A stretch of 64,000 nucleotides of DNA from Cryptomeria japonica (lineage: Eukaryota; Streptophyta; Pinopsida; Cupressales; Cupressaceae): contig NC_081412.1 of the NCBI RefSeq assembly GCF_030272615.1, positions 104,768,796 to 104,832,795 on the forward strand. Direction: 5' to 3'. Each line of letters starts with the position of its first letter. Positions within the stretch are counted from its first letter, which is position 1. A program made the translations under genes and the position numbers. Below the pieces are notes generated by a model, which saw only the letters and a list, made by a program, of their open reading frames with translations, was not told where the DNA came from and ran no database searches. This document shows, piece by piece, positions 46,253 to 58,900 of this stretch.

Positions 46253-47906
46253 TGTAGCGTCGTAAATTGTATGCACTCGCTAGGGTGGTACAATTTCACA
46301 CCTAGTTTAGCACCCACCTTAGTGCATTTTACATTCTCCATTGCATTTCTCCTTAAGCACTTAATTAATCAAATTAATTAGGTCTAAGGTTCCTATTTCA
46401 TCATTCTCTACATCATAAAGTTCGGCCCTTTCACTAAAGCGCGCCCTTCGCATTTTATTCCTCCAATACATCACTTAATCAAAAACCCTAATTAAGTCCT
46501 ATTCCGAACTTGGGGGCTTGGTTTCGGGGTCAAAACATCTCGAAATCACCTGTAACTTCAGGATTCTCTCTAAAATCATCATATCCGATGGCCTTGAAAA
46601 TTTGGTGAAAAGTTGTCGGGACCATGGCGCCCGTGCACATGGTCCCGGACATTTTTCCCGAAATTTTAGGAGCGCGATACAATCATAAAATAAAGCTTAA
46701 CCCCAAGAAATTCGTGGGATATTCAATCTCTAGGTCGGCCAAAATACGAATTTACGACCTAGGGTTTCATACATAAGAACTCTCTTTCTTCATTTGGAAG
46801 GATCGGATTTTTGTTTCCAGGAACTTCATATGCAGCGAAAGAGCAGATCTTTGAGGACTTCAACAACATTCAACATCATTCTATCAAGCATTTATCAAAT
46901 TCATTCATCCACTTAGGGCTTGGAAGACATTGAAGAACAATAGGAGATTACCGACTGAAGATTGGCTTGTACTCCTCCCTTGAGGGTTGGGTATGATTTC
47001 GTATTGTTTTCATGTCTTTGCATAAGCTTTGGTACATCATTTATTCATGCTTTAGATCACATTGCATCTTGATTTAGAGCATTTACATTATCATTTACAA
47101 GCAATTAGGGTTTACTTTCTAGGTTGCTCTAGTTTGCTTTCTTGCATTTTGGACCTTGCACACACACTAGGTCTGCACACACAATACATTTCACAAAACA
47201 ACTTGGCTATTCGTGGAGGTGGAAATCACCGAAGCAAGGGTTTGAGTAAGGCAAAACCCTATATAGCCGCCTCTCCCCCTTTTCAGATATTATTGCAGGT
47301 TTCAAGATTCGGACGACGCCACGGGATACAAATCCGGAGAGAGAAAGCTGAGACAGAACCCTGTGTGAAATTGCAGATCAGAAGACCGGGACAGGGGCGC
47401 TGGGCACCCTGGTCCTGCCAGGACAGGGGCGCTAGGCACCCTGATCCCTGGGATAGAGGCGCTGGGTGCCCTGGTCCTCCGGACAGATAGTGTACAGACA
47501 ATTTCCAGACAGTGTTTCAGAGTGTAGAATAGTGGTTTTCGGTGCAGTTTTCAAGACAGTGGCGCCTGCGCCCCCATCCCAAACATTTTCAGTCCAATTT
47601 TGACTCCGAGTACATATCTGCATTCTTATTTCATCCTTGTACTTACAGCTGTTCATTGTTTAATCTCAATTCTGCAGTCTTGTTATTAGTTCATACTTGC
47701 ATTTTGGGATTAGGGTTTGAACTTGCATTACTTGATTTTATAATTTCAACAAGGGAATAGAAATCCTAATAGATATCTAGTGGCTCTCTTTCACCAAAAG
47801 AAGTAGCCAATTGTGCGATATCTCTAGGCTCTTTCATATTCCGTAATGTGTGTCAAAAGGTAGGATTAGGGCATGATTAACCTAGTCTCGCTTTTTCCCC
47901 CACACA
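46253..47906 (+). repeat. Tat 3' LTR, full length
   Basis: It is 1654 bp, TGTAGCGTCG...CCCACACA. A three-copy ~32-bp GC-rich repeat (about 47391-47480, core GGGCGCTGGGCACCCTGGTCC) lies in the part missing from the 5' LTR. A frame across it (47062-47490) is not supported as a gene. Confidence 0.92.
47391..47480. repeat. GC-rich three-copy repeat in Tat 3' LTR
   Basis: The core CAGGGGCGCTGGGCACCCTG recurs with a period of about 32 bases. It resembles the reverse complement of the intron 1 repeat. Confidence 0.7.
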
Positions 47907-47911
47907 GTCGG
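47907..47911. repeat. Target-site duplication gtcgg, right copy (Tat element)
   Basis: It is an exact match to 36126-36130. Confidence 0.92.
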
Positions 47912-48749
47912 TAGACAGTGTTAACAGTTATTTGATATACTGGTAAAGATTAATGCATGAAACATAAACACAAAGTCACCCACAACACATGACACCAATA
48001 TTTGTACGTGGAAACCCTGTAAGGAGAAAAACCATGATGGGAAACCTTACCCACAATCAAATGATACTACTGTAGATAGTAAGTATACATAAATGGGGTC
48101 TGCACATGCAGAAAGGCCAACAACCTAGAGCTCACTGCTCAATCACAAAAAAGGAGTCACACTGACTACAGTTGAATGGTTAAATCCAATAAAAATGTAC
48201 TACACAAAATAGTATCTTCATATGTTGGATTCAGTACCGGTGTAATGCTTATATGATTTCACAAAAACCTAGCTTCACCTTCAAATGATGTCTTCATGTA
48301 TAGCTCTGCTTAATCTCGCATATACCTTCTCACAATTCTTTTTCGCATTCCACATTCGATCTTACAAATAAGATCTTACATTTATACCATAACCTAAGAC
48401 CAATTTTAGTAGGTTGGCTCTACAAGATATTACAATAAAAACATTTTACAAACCTGTCGGTGTAACCCTAGGTAACCCTGGACCTATTTGCCGGTAAAAG
48501 AAAATATGCAAATATGAATATACCGATGAACATAACTCCAGGACAAGATGTCCAAATGATGTCTTCGACATAACCAAGTGTCCTCCACATAATTTCGAGT
48601 GTCGATGGTCATTATATCCTGCTGGTGAACCATATACCAGTAATTGTGCAATAGTTACTTGCTTGTCGGTGAATGCTGCTGGATCTCCAAAGTGCTAGTG
48701 TTTTAGTAGGTGTTGACATCAATGACAAAACCATACCAAAATACCAACA
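47912..48749 (-). repeat. Copia LTR C, right segment
   Basis: It continues 36022-36130 and ends ATACCAACA. About 100 bases present in LTRs B and D are missing at the 'acaaacctgtcgg' junction near 48450. With the left segment it totals about 947 bp. Confidence 0.87.
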
Positions 48750-48751
48750 AT

Positions 48752-48761
48752 CTCCCCCTTT
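48752..48761 (-). promoter_or_regulatory. Polypurine tract, copia unit C
   Basis: AAAGGGGGAG on the minus strand, next to LTR C. Confidence 0.8.
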
Positions 48762-49096
48762 GGCATTGATGGCAACACAAGATGAAAAAACCAGCAAAGT
48801 GCCAAAATAGAAATACCAAATACCAACAACCAACAATCTCTCCTAAACAACAATCTCTCCCCCTAGGAGCAACATGTGTTATCCAAAGTTCCTTAAAAGA
48901 TAATGTGCTTTTCCATAGATATCTCTCCCCCTTTGACATCAAATGCCAAAGTTACAATAATAAAATCAAGTTCATATATAAAATACCTATTAATTCAATA
49001 TACCAACTACTCCCCCTCAGAAGTAGCTTCCTCATCAAAGACCGGAGTAAAAAATTTCTCTGTAAATTCTGCCAGTTGATGACAATCATCAACTGT

Positions 49097-52000
49097 CTAA
49101 GTCTCTACCGATGATGGTATGACTCCAAGATAATCTCTGAGATATTCAAAAGTTTCCTTAGGCAAAGGTTTTGTGAAAATATCTGCAAGTTGTTATTTAG
49201 TATTCACATAAACTAGTTTTATCTCCTTTTCTTCAACTTTTTCCCTTATAAAATTCAGTTTGATAGAAACATGTTTTGTTTTAGAATGTAATACCAGATT
49301 CTTAGTTAAAACAATTGCTGCAGTGTTATCACAATATATAGTAATAGGTTCCTTGCATTTTAACTTTATGTCTTTCAACATTTGCTTAAGCCATAGTACC
49401 TATGTACAGTTAGTTGTTGCTACAACATATTCTGATTCTGCTGTTGATAAAGATGTACAACTTTTTTCCTTACTCAACCAAGAAACTAATCTTTTTCTAG
49501 GAAACAATGCTCCACTGGTGATGCTTTTTCTATCATCCACATCTCCTACCCAATTTGCCTCTGTGTATGCATATAGATCAAAATTTACATCTCTAGGATA
49601 CCATAATCCAAGATTTGCAGTGCCTTGTAAGTACCGGAAAATCCTTTTTACTACCGATTCATGATTTTCTCTAGGATTACTTTGTAATCTTGAAACAATA
49701 CATACTGCATTCATAATATCAGGTCTGGTTTGTGTCAAATACAGTAAACCTCCTATCATAGATTTGAATCTAGTTGGATTAACAGGTGTAGATTCATCCC
49801 TTTGAGATAATTTGTCATTTGTAGTCATAGGTGTGCTTACTGGTTTAGAGTTCTCTATCCAAAATTTCTTTAGTAACTCTTTCAAGTACTTGGATTGACT
49901 CAAAAATATACCTTTATCAGTTTGTGAAATCTAAAATCCTAAAAGGAATTTTATTTCTCTAATCATAGACATTTCAAATTCTTGCTGCATTTTAATAGAA
50001 AATTCTTTACATAATCCATCTCCTCCTCCAAATATTATATCATCAACGAATACTTCTATAATCAAGATATCATCATTAGTTATTTTGTAATATAAATTGT
50101 TGTCTATATTTCCTTTAGTAAAACCAATCTTTAAAAGATACTTATCCAACCTTGCATACCAAGCTCTTGGAGTTTGTTTTAGTCCATACAGAGCTTTCCT
50201 TAACCTGTGAACCATATCATTATCATCTGTAAAGAAAATCCATCAGGTTGTTCAATGTATACTTCCTCTTCAAGATCTCCATTCTAGAATGCACATTTAA
50301 TATCCATTTGATAAACTTTGTAGTTTTTGTGAGCTGCAAAATCAAAGAATAATCTGACTACCTCAATTCTAGCTACCGGTGCAAAGGTTTCATCGTAATC
50401 AACTCCTTCTTTCTAAGAATATCACTTACACACTAGTCTTGCATTATTTCTCACAACCTTACCATCTTCATTATGTTTGTTTCTGAATACCCATTTGGTT
50501 CCAATTACATTTTTATCTTTAGGTCGGGGAACTAATGTCCAAGTATTATTTTTCTCAATTTGTTCTAATTCTTCTTCCATAGCTTTAATCCAAAATTTAT
50601 CTTCACATGCCTCATTAACAGATGATGGTTCAATTTGAGAAATAAGACATACCTCTTCATTTGCCAATCTTCCTCTTTTCATAACTCCTATAAATTTATT
50701 TCCAATTATCTTCTCTTCAGAATGATTCAATCTTACATACCGGGGTGTCTTAGTTTGCTCTTGTTCTTCAATTACTGTGGAATCCTCAGATGGTACCTGG
50801 GTAATTGGATCTTCATTCTATACCGGTAGATTTAGAGTAGGTTCATTTGTCAAAATTTTTATTGCCGGTTCAGAGTCTATATACCTTGAAGGTTCTCTGA
50901 ATTGTTCATCAATCTTTACATTTGTACTCTGAACAATTTTCTGCAATCTCTTGTTAAAACATCTATATGCCTTGCTCTTAGATGAATAACCAAGAAATAT
51001 TCCTTGATCACTTCTAGGATCAAATTTGCCGATATACTCATCTTTTCTAATATAACATTTACTTCCAAAAATTCTAAAATACTTAAGAGTAGGAGTATTA
51101 CCAAACCATCGTTCATTAGGGGTCTTACCAGTTTCACCTTTGATGTGAACTTTGTTGAATGTATAGACCGATGTGTTGACTACTTCTCTACAATACACAT
51201 GTGGTAGATTTGCGTCTGATAACATACTTCTTTCTACATCCAAGATAGTTCTATTTTTCCTTTCAACAACTCCATTCTGTTGTGGTGTCCGAGGTGCTGA
51301 TCACTATCTTCTGATTCCATTCACTTCACAGAATGTATTAAAGTCCTTAGATGTGAATTCACCTCGTTGATCTGATCTTAAACATCTGATTTTCTTACCG
51401 GTTTCATTTTCAACCATTACTTTGAATAGTTTGAACTTTCCAAGTGCTTCTGATTTTTCTCTGAGAAAAGTAACCCAACACATTCTAGAATAATCATCAA
51501 TAATTAGCATGAAATATCTATCACCTTGTAAGCTTTTAGTTCCAGCTGGACCACATAAATCAGTGTGAATCAAATCAAGAGCATTATTGGATTTTTCTGG
51601 AATACTTTTGAAACTAGCTTTAACTTTTTTTCCGAATTGACATTCCTTACAAATTGTATTATGAGGTTTGACAATTTTATGTAGATCTCTAACTGCCTTA
51701 GAAGTACTGATCTTTACCATGCAATCAAAGTTTGCATGACAGACTCTCTTATGCCATAACCAACTTTCATCTATATGTGCAATCAAGCATGTCTTTTCAT
51801 TGTTATTCAAATGAAAGATATTACCTCTAGTTTGATTACCGGTTGCAATTTCTAAACAAGTTCTATTCACGATTTTGCATTTTCCATTCTTAAATTGTAA
51901 CTGAAATCCTTTCTCAACCAATTGAGAAACACTCAAAATATTATGCTTTAATCCTTCAACATAGTAAACATTGTCAGTGTTATGCATACCATCAAGAGAT

Positions 52001-53240
52001 ATTGTACCCTTACCTTTCATTGAATAGGATTTGTCATCTCCAAATCTTACTAAACCTCCATTGTATTCTTGAAAATTTAAGAACTTACCTTTGTCTCCTA
52101 CCATATGATGTGAGCATCCTGAGTCAATGATCCATTCATCCTTTACTCCAACTTTAGCTACTAGGGATTGTTTTTTTAGTTGAGCAGTAGGTGCTAGTTT
52201 ATCTTCTGTTATAGCAAAAAAAACCCATCCATTGTCTGTCGGATCCTCATCAGAATCATAAGTGACACCTTCATCAACAATGTAACAAGATTTGTCTGTA
52301 TTCTTCTTAAATATGTATCTCTGATATTTTGGATTAGGCTTGTATGTTGTTCTAGCTTCTTCTCTTAGTCTAGCATGTCTATCAAGGCATCTCGAAGCCA
52401 TATGACCAATCTTATTGCAGTTAAAACATTTAAAGGTTGCTTTACCTTCATACTTACTTCCAATTGGACATTTAGGCATTTTCCTTGCAAATGTTGCTTC
52501 AAGTTCTTCATTCTCCTTCCTAGTTTCTTCAAGTTCTCTTGCATAAAAGGCTTTCCAATCTGATTTGTCAAATGATGGAGCAGATGATGTTGATGCCTTA
52601 AAGGCCAAATCTATCTTTATGGTAGCAAAAAGACCAAATTCCTCAATTTCAAAACCTAAAAGTTTTCCAATCAATGTATCCCTAGTTACTGATGTATTAG
52701 GCATTGTTCTCAACTCATTTATAGCAGTAACCTTCATTTTATACGTCGGTGGCAATCCTCTTAAAATTTTTAAAAATTTTCATCCTCACTTAAGGTTCCT
52801 CCACAACATTTAATACCCAAAAAATTTTCATTTACTCTTTCCATAAAAGCAGAAATCCTTTCATCTTCTTCCATTTTTAGATGTTCATACCTGACTCAGA
52901 AGCTTTCAAGTTTTGCAATTTTGACTGTGGAATCTCCTTCATTCAATGTTTCCAAATGATCCCAAATAGCTTTAGCAGTAGACCTATCTGATAATCCCAT
53001 GATTTGTTGATCTGATAAAGCACTCAAAAGTGCTTCTCTTGCTTTGCAATCATTCTCCTCATCTTTAGCTAAGGTATTTGGACTAGGCTGACTAGCTACA
53101 ATAGCGGTATAACCTTTCTTTCTAACTTCCCAGATGTCTTTACCAATGCAATTCATATGTGTCTCCATTCTGATCTTCCATATCCCATAGTTAGTTCCAT
53201 CAAGTTTAGGACTGTCCTTCCTGAAATAATTAGTAGACAT
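49097..53240 (-). pseudogene. Copia unit C Gag-Pol polyprotein, broken
   Basis: Gag starts MSTNYFRK. It shares with unit A the TGA at gag codon ~115 and the 2-bp deletion near 52775. From 52755 a 483-codon stretch is open through the knuckle (here an intact CFNCNKIGHMASRC), protease DSGCSHHM and the integrase core. Later pieces are 51243-50818, 50730-50422 and, after a further frameshift near 50230, 50215-49193, which includes FVDDIIFG and RNase H. Of the three array units this one keeps the best gag knuckle and protease. Confidence 0.9.
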
Positions 53241-53283
53241 TAGATCTCCTCAAGTTGTTAAATTTTTGCATAAAGAGGACTAA

Positions 53284-53295
53284 GCTCTGATACCA
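53284..53295 (-). promoter_or_regulatory. Primer-binding site, copia unit C
   Basis: GCTCTGATACCA on the plus strand is a perfect match, unlike units A and B. Confidence 0.88.
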
Positions 53296-53297
53296 AT

Positions 53298-54351
53298 TGT
53301 TAGGTCCTAAAGACAACTGAGAGGGGGGGGGAGTGAATCAGTTGTCTAATAAATTCAAACCAAAAACAACTTAATGTTTAATACCGGTAAACTAGTTAAG
53401 TATGTTGGTAGACAGTGTTAATAGTTATTTGCTATACCGGTAAAGATTAATGCATGAAATATAAGCACAAAGTCATCCACTACACATGACACCAATATTT
53501 GTACATGGAAACCCTGTAAGGGGAAAAACCACAGTGGGAAACCTTACCCACAATCAGATGATACTACTACAGATAGTAAGTTTACGTAAATGGGGTTTGC
53601 ACATGCAAAAAGGCCAACAGCCTATAGCTCACTGCTCAATCACAAAAAGGGAGTCACACTAACTACAATTGGATGGTTAAATCCAATAAGAATGTACTGC
53701 ACAAAATAGCGTCTTCATATGCTGATTCAGTACCGGTGTAATGCTGATATGCTTTCACAAAAACCTAGTTTCACCTTCAAATGATGTCTTCATGTATAGC
53801 TCTTCTTAATCTTGCATATACCTTCTCACAATTCTTTTTCGCATTCCACATTTGATCTTACAAATAAGATCTTACATTTATACCATAACCTAAGACCAAT
53901 TTTAGTAGGTTGGCTCTACAAGATATTACAATAAAAACATTTTACAAACAATATAATATCCGATGCAATAACCGATTGAACATGTCGGCTTAATGCATTT
54001 ACAACAATAGTTAATCATCTCCATAGCATGCCATGCTGATCTGGAAAAGATAAACCTGTCGGTGTAACCCAAGGTAACCCTGGACCTTTTTGTCGGTAAA
54101 AGCAAATATGCAAATATGAATATACCGATGAACATAGCTCCAGGACAAGATGTCTAAGCAATGTCTTCGACATCACCAAGTGTCTTCCATAGAATTCTGA
54201 GTGCCGGTGGTCATTATATCCTATCGGTGAACCATATACCAGTAACTGTGCAATAGTTACTTGCTTGCTGGTGAATGCTGCTGGATCTTCAAAGTGCTCG
54301 TGTTTTAGTAGGTGTTGACATCAATGACAAAACCATACCAAAATACCAACA
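53298..54351 (-). repeat. Copia LTR D
   Basis: It is 1054 bp, TGTTAGGTCC...ATACCAACA, the right end of the array. The next bases are ordinary flank (TTTTTGACAC), not another purine tract. Confidence 0.88.
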
Positions 54352-54575
54352 TTTTTGACACATATAATTGATTGGGAATTTGTATTAGGTCCATTCTATG
54401 TAATGTAAATCATAATACTAGTCGGGTGGTATCATGTGATGTAATTTTTGTAATTTTGGTTTATGGGTTTAGGGTTTAGCCGACCTTGTTATCAAGGTTG
54501 ATGATCTGTACTAATAGGCAACTTATTCATGTAATTTGGGAATTTATGGATATGTTTTCATTATTAGAGAGAGGT
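54352..54575 (+). repeat. Outer plus-strand 5' LTR, segment 2 of 3
   Basis: It lies between the array and the next copia element. It contains a TTTAGGGTTTAG telo-box-like motif near 54467 and no coding sequence. It is placed in the same LTR as 24449-24816 and 61195-61664 by nesting logic. Confidence 0.5.
54571..54575. repeat. Target-site duplication gaggt, left copy (copia E)
   Basis: It is an exact match to 61190-61194. Confidence 0.88.
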
Positions 54576-55598
54576 TGTTTGGTTCTGGAGACAACTGAGA
54601 GGGGTAGGGTGAATCAGTTGTCCAATAAATTCAAACCAAAATTAACTTAACCAAAACATAATGCTTAATACCAGTAAACCAAACTTTATGCCAATAGACA
54701 GTTTTATCAGTTGATTGCAATTCCAATAAAGATTAATGCATGAAATAGAAAGACAATAACATCCACAACACATAACACAGATATTTGTACGTGGAAACCG
54801 TGTAAGGGGAAAACCCATAGTGGGAAACCTTACCCACAATTAGATGATACTATTACAGATAGTATGTGTGTACAATATGGAGTTTACACATTTAGACAGG
54901 CCAACTGCCTATAGCTCATTGCTCAATCACTAAATGGGAGTCACACTAGCTACAATTGGATGGTTAAATCCAATGATAATGTACTGCTCAAAATAACATC
55001 TTCATATGCTGGATTCAATACTAGTTTAGCTCTGATATGCCTTCTTCAAACCTTCCTTCAATCTTGAATGATGTCTATATGTATAGCTCTTTTTATATTC
55101 GCATATACCCTATTACAATCCTTTTTTCAATCCTATATCAATCTCATAAATGAGGTCTTACAATTATATCATAACTTAAGACCAAATGAGTAGGTCGACT
55201 TACTAAAGATATTACAATAAAATTAATTACAAATGAATCAGTATTAGATGCATCATGTCGGCTCAATGTATTTACAATAATAACAAATCATCTTCATGAC
55301 ATGTCATGTTGATCTAGAATAGATATGCTTGTCGGTGCATAACCTAGACCTATTTGCCAGTAACAACAAATATACAAACCCAATCAAAACAATGAACACA
55401 TCACCATAACAAAGTGTCCAAATAATGTCTACGACATAACCAATTAATATTCAAGTCATTCCAAGTGCAGGTGAATGATATAACCTATCGGTGAACCAGA
55501 TGTTGGTGAACATAACCAAGAATCTCCAAGTGCTAATAAGTGTTGACAAGTGTTGACATCAATGACAAAACCATATCAACATATCCAAAATACCAACA
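54576..55598 (-). repeat. Copia E 3' LTR (left)
   Basis: TGTTTGGTTCTGG...ATACCAACA; pairs with 60168-61189. Confidence 0.88.
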
Positions 55599-55600
55599 AT

Positions 55601-55610
55601 CTCCCCCTTT
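55601..55610 (-). promoter_or_regulatory. Polypurine tract, copia E
   Basis: AAAGGGGGAG on the minus strand, next to the LTR. Confidence 0.8.
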
Positions 55611-55979
55611 GGCATTGATGGCAACACAAGATGGAAAAACCATCAAAGTGCCAAAACAAAAATGCCAAAAACCAAAAACCAACAATCTCCCAAAGAGATC
55701 ATTAACCAGAAATCATAAATTCAGATATAGATAGACATAGAGAGTGATAATATCTCCCCCAATACAATTATCTCTCCCCAATACTCTCTCCAAAAGATAA
55801 TGTGTTTTTCCATAGATATCTCTCCCCCTTTGACATCAAATGCCAAAGCAATACAAAAACCAAATCCATAGATCATATTACAAAATACCAACTTATCAAT
55901 TTATCCAACTACTCCCCTTCAAAGTTAGAATAAAAGATTTCTTTGTTAATTCTGTTGGTTGATGACAATCATCAACTGT

Positions 55980-58900
55980 CTAAGTTTCTACCGGTGAGGG
56001 TATAACTCCAAGTTGCTCTCTTAGATATTCAAAAGTTTCCTTAGGCAAAGGCTTAGTAAAGATATCTGCAATCTGCTCTTTAGTATTCACATAAACCAAT
56101 TTCACTTCTTTTGCTTCAACATTCTCTTTCAGAAAATTGAATTTGATAGAAACATGTTTAGTCTTTGAGTGAAATACTCAGTTCTTTGATATATCAATTG
56201 CTGCCATATTATCACAGTAAATAATTATGGGTTCCTTGCATTTTACCTTTATGTCCTTCAACATTTGCTTGATCCATAATACATGTGTATAGTTAGTTGC
56301 TGTTGCGACATATTCTGATTTTGTTGTTGATAAAATTGTAAAACTTTGTTTCTTTCTTAACCAAGAGATTAATCTACTGCCAAGAAAAAATGCTCCATCG
56401 GTGGTACTTTTTCTATCATCTACATCTCCTACCCAATTTGGATTTGTGTATGTACATAAATCAAAGTTTTCATCTTTAGGGTACCATAAGCCAATATTTG
56501 TAGTGCCTTGTAGATACTGAAAAATCCTTTTCACTATTACTCTGAAATCTTGAAACAATACATATTGCATTCATAATATTAGGTCTTGTTTGTGTCAAAT
56601 ATAGTAAACCTCCTATCATAGACTTGTACCTAGTTGGATTAATAGGTGTTGATTCATCCTTCAATGATAGTTTATCAGTTGTAGTTATAGGTGTTCTTAC
56701 CAGTTTAGAGTTTTCCATGCCAAATTTCTTTAGTAATTCCTTCAAGTAATTTGATTGATTTAAGAATATACCTTTATCAGTCTGTGAAATCTTCAATCCT
56801 AAAAAGAATTTTATCTCCCCAATCATAGACATTTCAAATTCTTCCTGCATCTTATTAGAAAAGTCTTTACATAATCCATCTTCTCTTCCAAAGATTGTAT
56901 CATCAACAAAAACTTCTATAACTAAGATGTCATCATTAGTCACTTTGTAGCATAGATTGTTGTCAGCATTACCTTTAGTGTAACCAATCTTCAAAATATA
57001 TTTGTCCAATCTAGCATACCAAGCTCTAGGAGCTTGCTTTAGTCCATACAAAGCTTTCCTTAACCTGCAAACCATATCTTTGTCATTTGTTAATAAAAAT
57101 ACATCACGTTGTTCAATGTAAAATTCTTCCTTTAAATCACCATTTAGAAATGCGCATTTAACATCCATTTAATATACTTTATAGTTCTTGTGTGCTGCAA
57201 AAGCTAAGAATAATCGAACTACCTCAATTCTAGCTACTGGTGCAAAGGTTTCATTATAATCAATTCCTTCTTTCTGTGAATATCCCTTGCACACTAATCT
57301 TGCTTTATTTCTGATTACCTTACCATCTTCATTAAATTTATTTCTGAATACCCATTTAGTTCCAATTACATTTTTGTCTTTAGGCCGGGGAACTAATGTC
57401 CATGTGTTATTCTTCTCAATTTGTTCCAATTCATCTTCCTAGCCTTAATCTAGTGTTTATCTTCACATGCCTCATTAATTGATGCTGGTTCAATTTGAGA
57501 AATAAGACATACCTCTTCATTTTCCAGTCTTCCTCTAGTCATAACTCCTTGATATTTGTTCCCAATTATCTGATTTTTTAGAGTGATTCAATCTTACATA
57601 CCAGGGTGTTTTCACTTGCTGTTGTTCTTCAGTCACTGTGGAATTTTCAGATGATGTCGATGTGACTAGATCAACATTTTGTACTGGTGTGCTCATAGTA
57701 GGTTCATTTGTGATTATCTCAACTACCAGTTCAGAGTCTATAGACCTTCTAAACTGTTCATCAATCTTCACATTTTCACTCTCAATTATTTTCTGCAATC
57801 TCTTATTAAAACATCTATATGCCTTTCTCTTAGATGAATAACCAAGAAATATTCCTTCATCACTTCTAGGATCAAATTTTCCAATATACTCATCTCTTCT
57901 AATATAGCATTTACTTCCAAATATTCTATAATATTTTAGAGTAAGAGTATTACCAAACCATAGTTCATGAGGGGTCTTACCGGTTTCACCTTTGATGTGA
58001 ACTTTGTTGAATGTATAAACAATTGTATTGACTGCTTCTCTCTAATACACATGAGGTAAGTTTGCTTCTGATATCATACTTCTAGCTACATCCAAAATAG
58101 TTATGTTCTTTCTTTCCACAAATCCATTTTGCTGGGGTGTCCGGGGCACTGATAACTGTCTTTTAATTCCATTCACTTCACAGAATGTATTAAATTCCTT
58201 AGATGTGAATTGACCTCCTTGATATGATCTCAAACATTTGATTTTCTTACTGGTTTCATTCTCTACCATAACCTTGAATAGTTTGAATTTCCCAAAAGCT
58301 TCTGATTTCTCCCTGAGAAAAGTAACCCAACACATTCTAGAATAGTCATCAATGATTAGCATAAAATATCTATCTACTTGCAAACTTCTAGTTCTTGTTG
58401 GACCACATAAATCAGTATGAATTAAGTCAAGAACATTATTGGATTTCTCTAGTATACTCTTAAAAGTTTCTCTAACTTGTTTTCCAAATTGACATTCCTT
58501 ACATACCGGATTGTGAGGCTTAACAATTTTAGGTAAATCTCTTACTGCCTTAATTGTACTAATTTTCACAATGCAATTAGAATTTATATGACACGGTCTC
58601 TTATGCCATAACCAACTTTCATCAGTATGTGCAATCAAGCATGTCTTCTCATTGTTATTCAAATGAAAGATATTACCTCTAGTCTGATTACCAGTTGGAA
58701 TTTCCAAACCAGTTCTGTTCATAATTTTGCATTTACCATTCTTGAATTGTAACTGAAATCCCTTTTCAACTAATTGACCAACACTCAAAATATTATGCTT
58801 CAAACCTTCAATATAGTAAACATTATTAGTATTATGCTTACCATAAAAAGATATAGTGCCTTTTCCTCTAATCAAACAAGCTTTGTCATCTCCAAATATC

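Larger units (their letters stand above)
36131..47906 (+). mobile_element. Tat-lineage Ty3/gypsy element with antisense PMD gene
   Basis: It is bounded by TG...CA LTR ends and a perfect gtcgg duplication inside copia LTR C, so it is younger than the array. The 5' LTR keeps only its first 785 bases; the rest, the primer-binding site and the start of gag are deleted. Gag remnant, protease, RT, RNase H, a second RNase H and integrase follow in one frame with two stops. The 3.8 kb between integrase and the 3' LTR carries a spliced antisense gene. The dual RNase H and absence of a chromodomain fit the Tat lineage. Confidence 0.9.
24817..54351 (-). mobile_element. Head-to-tail array of three copia elements sharing four LTRs
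   Basis: The order is LTR A, unit A, LTR B, unit B, LTR C (containing the Tat insertion), unit C, LTR D. All read on the minus strand. Adjacent units share a single LTR, so these are not three independent insertions. Each unit has a primer-binding site at its right and a purine tract at its left. Without the Tat element the array is about 17.8 kb. The best explanation is unequal recombination between LTRs or interiors of neighbouring copies. Confidence 0.85.

Noticed and set aside
47062-47490. 142-codon frame in the Tat 3' LTR
   Set aside because: It lies wholly inside an LTR, spans a simple GC-rich repeat and has no recognisable domain.
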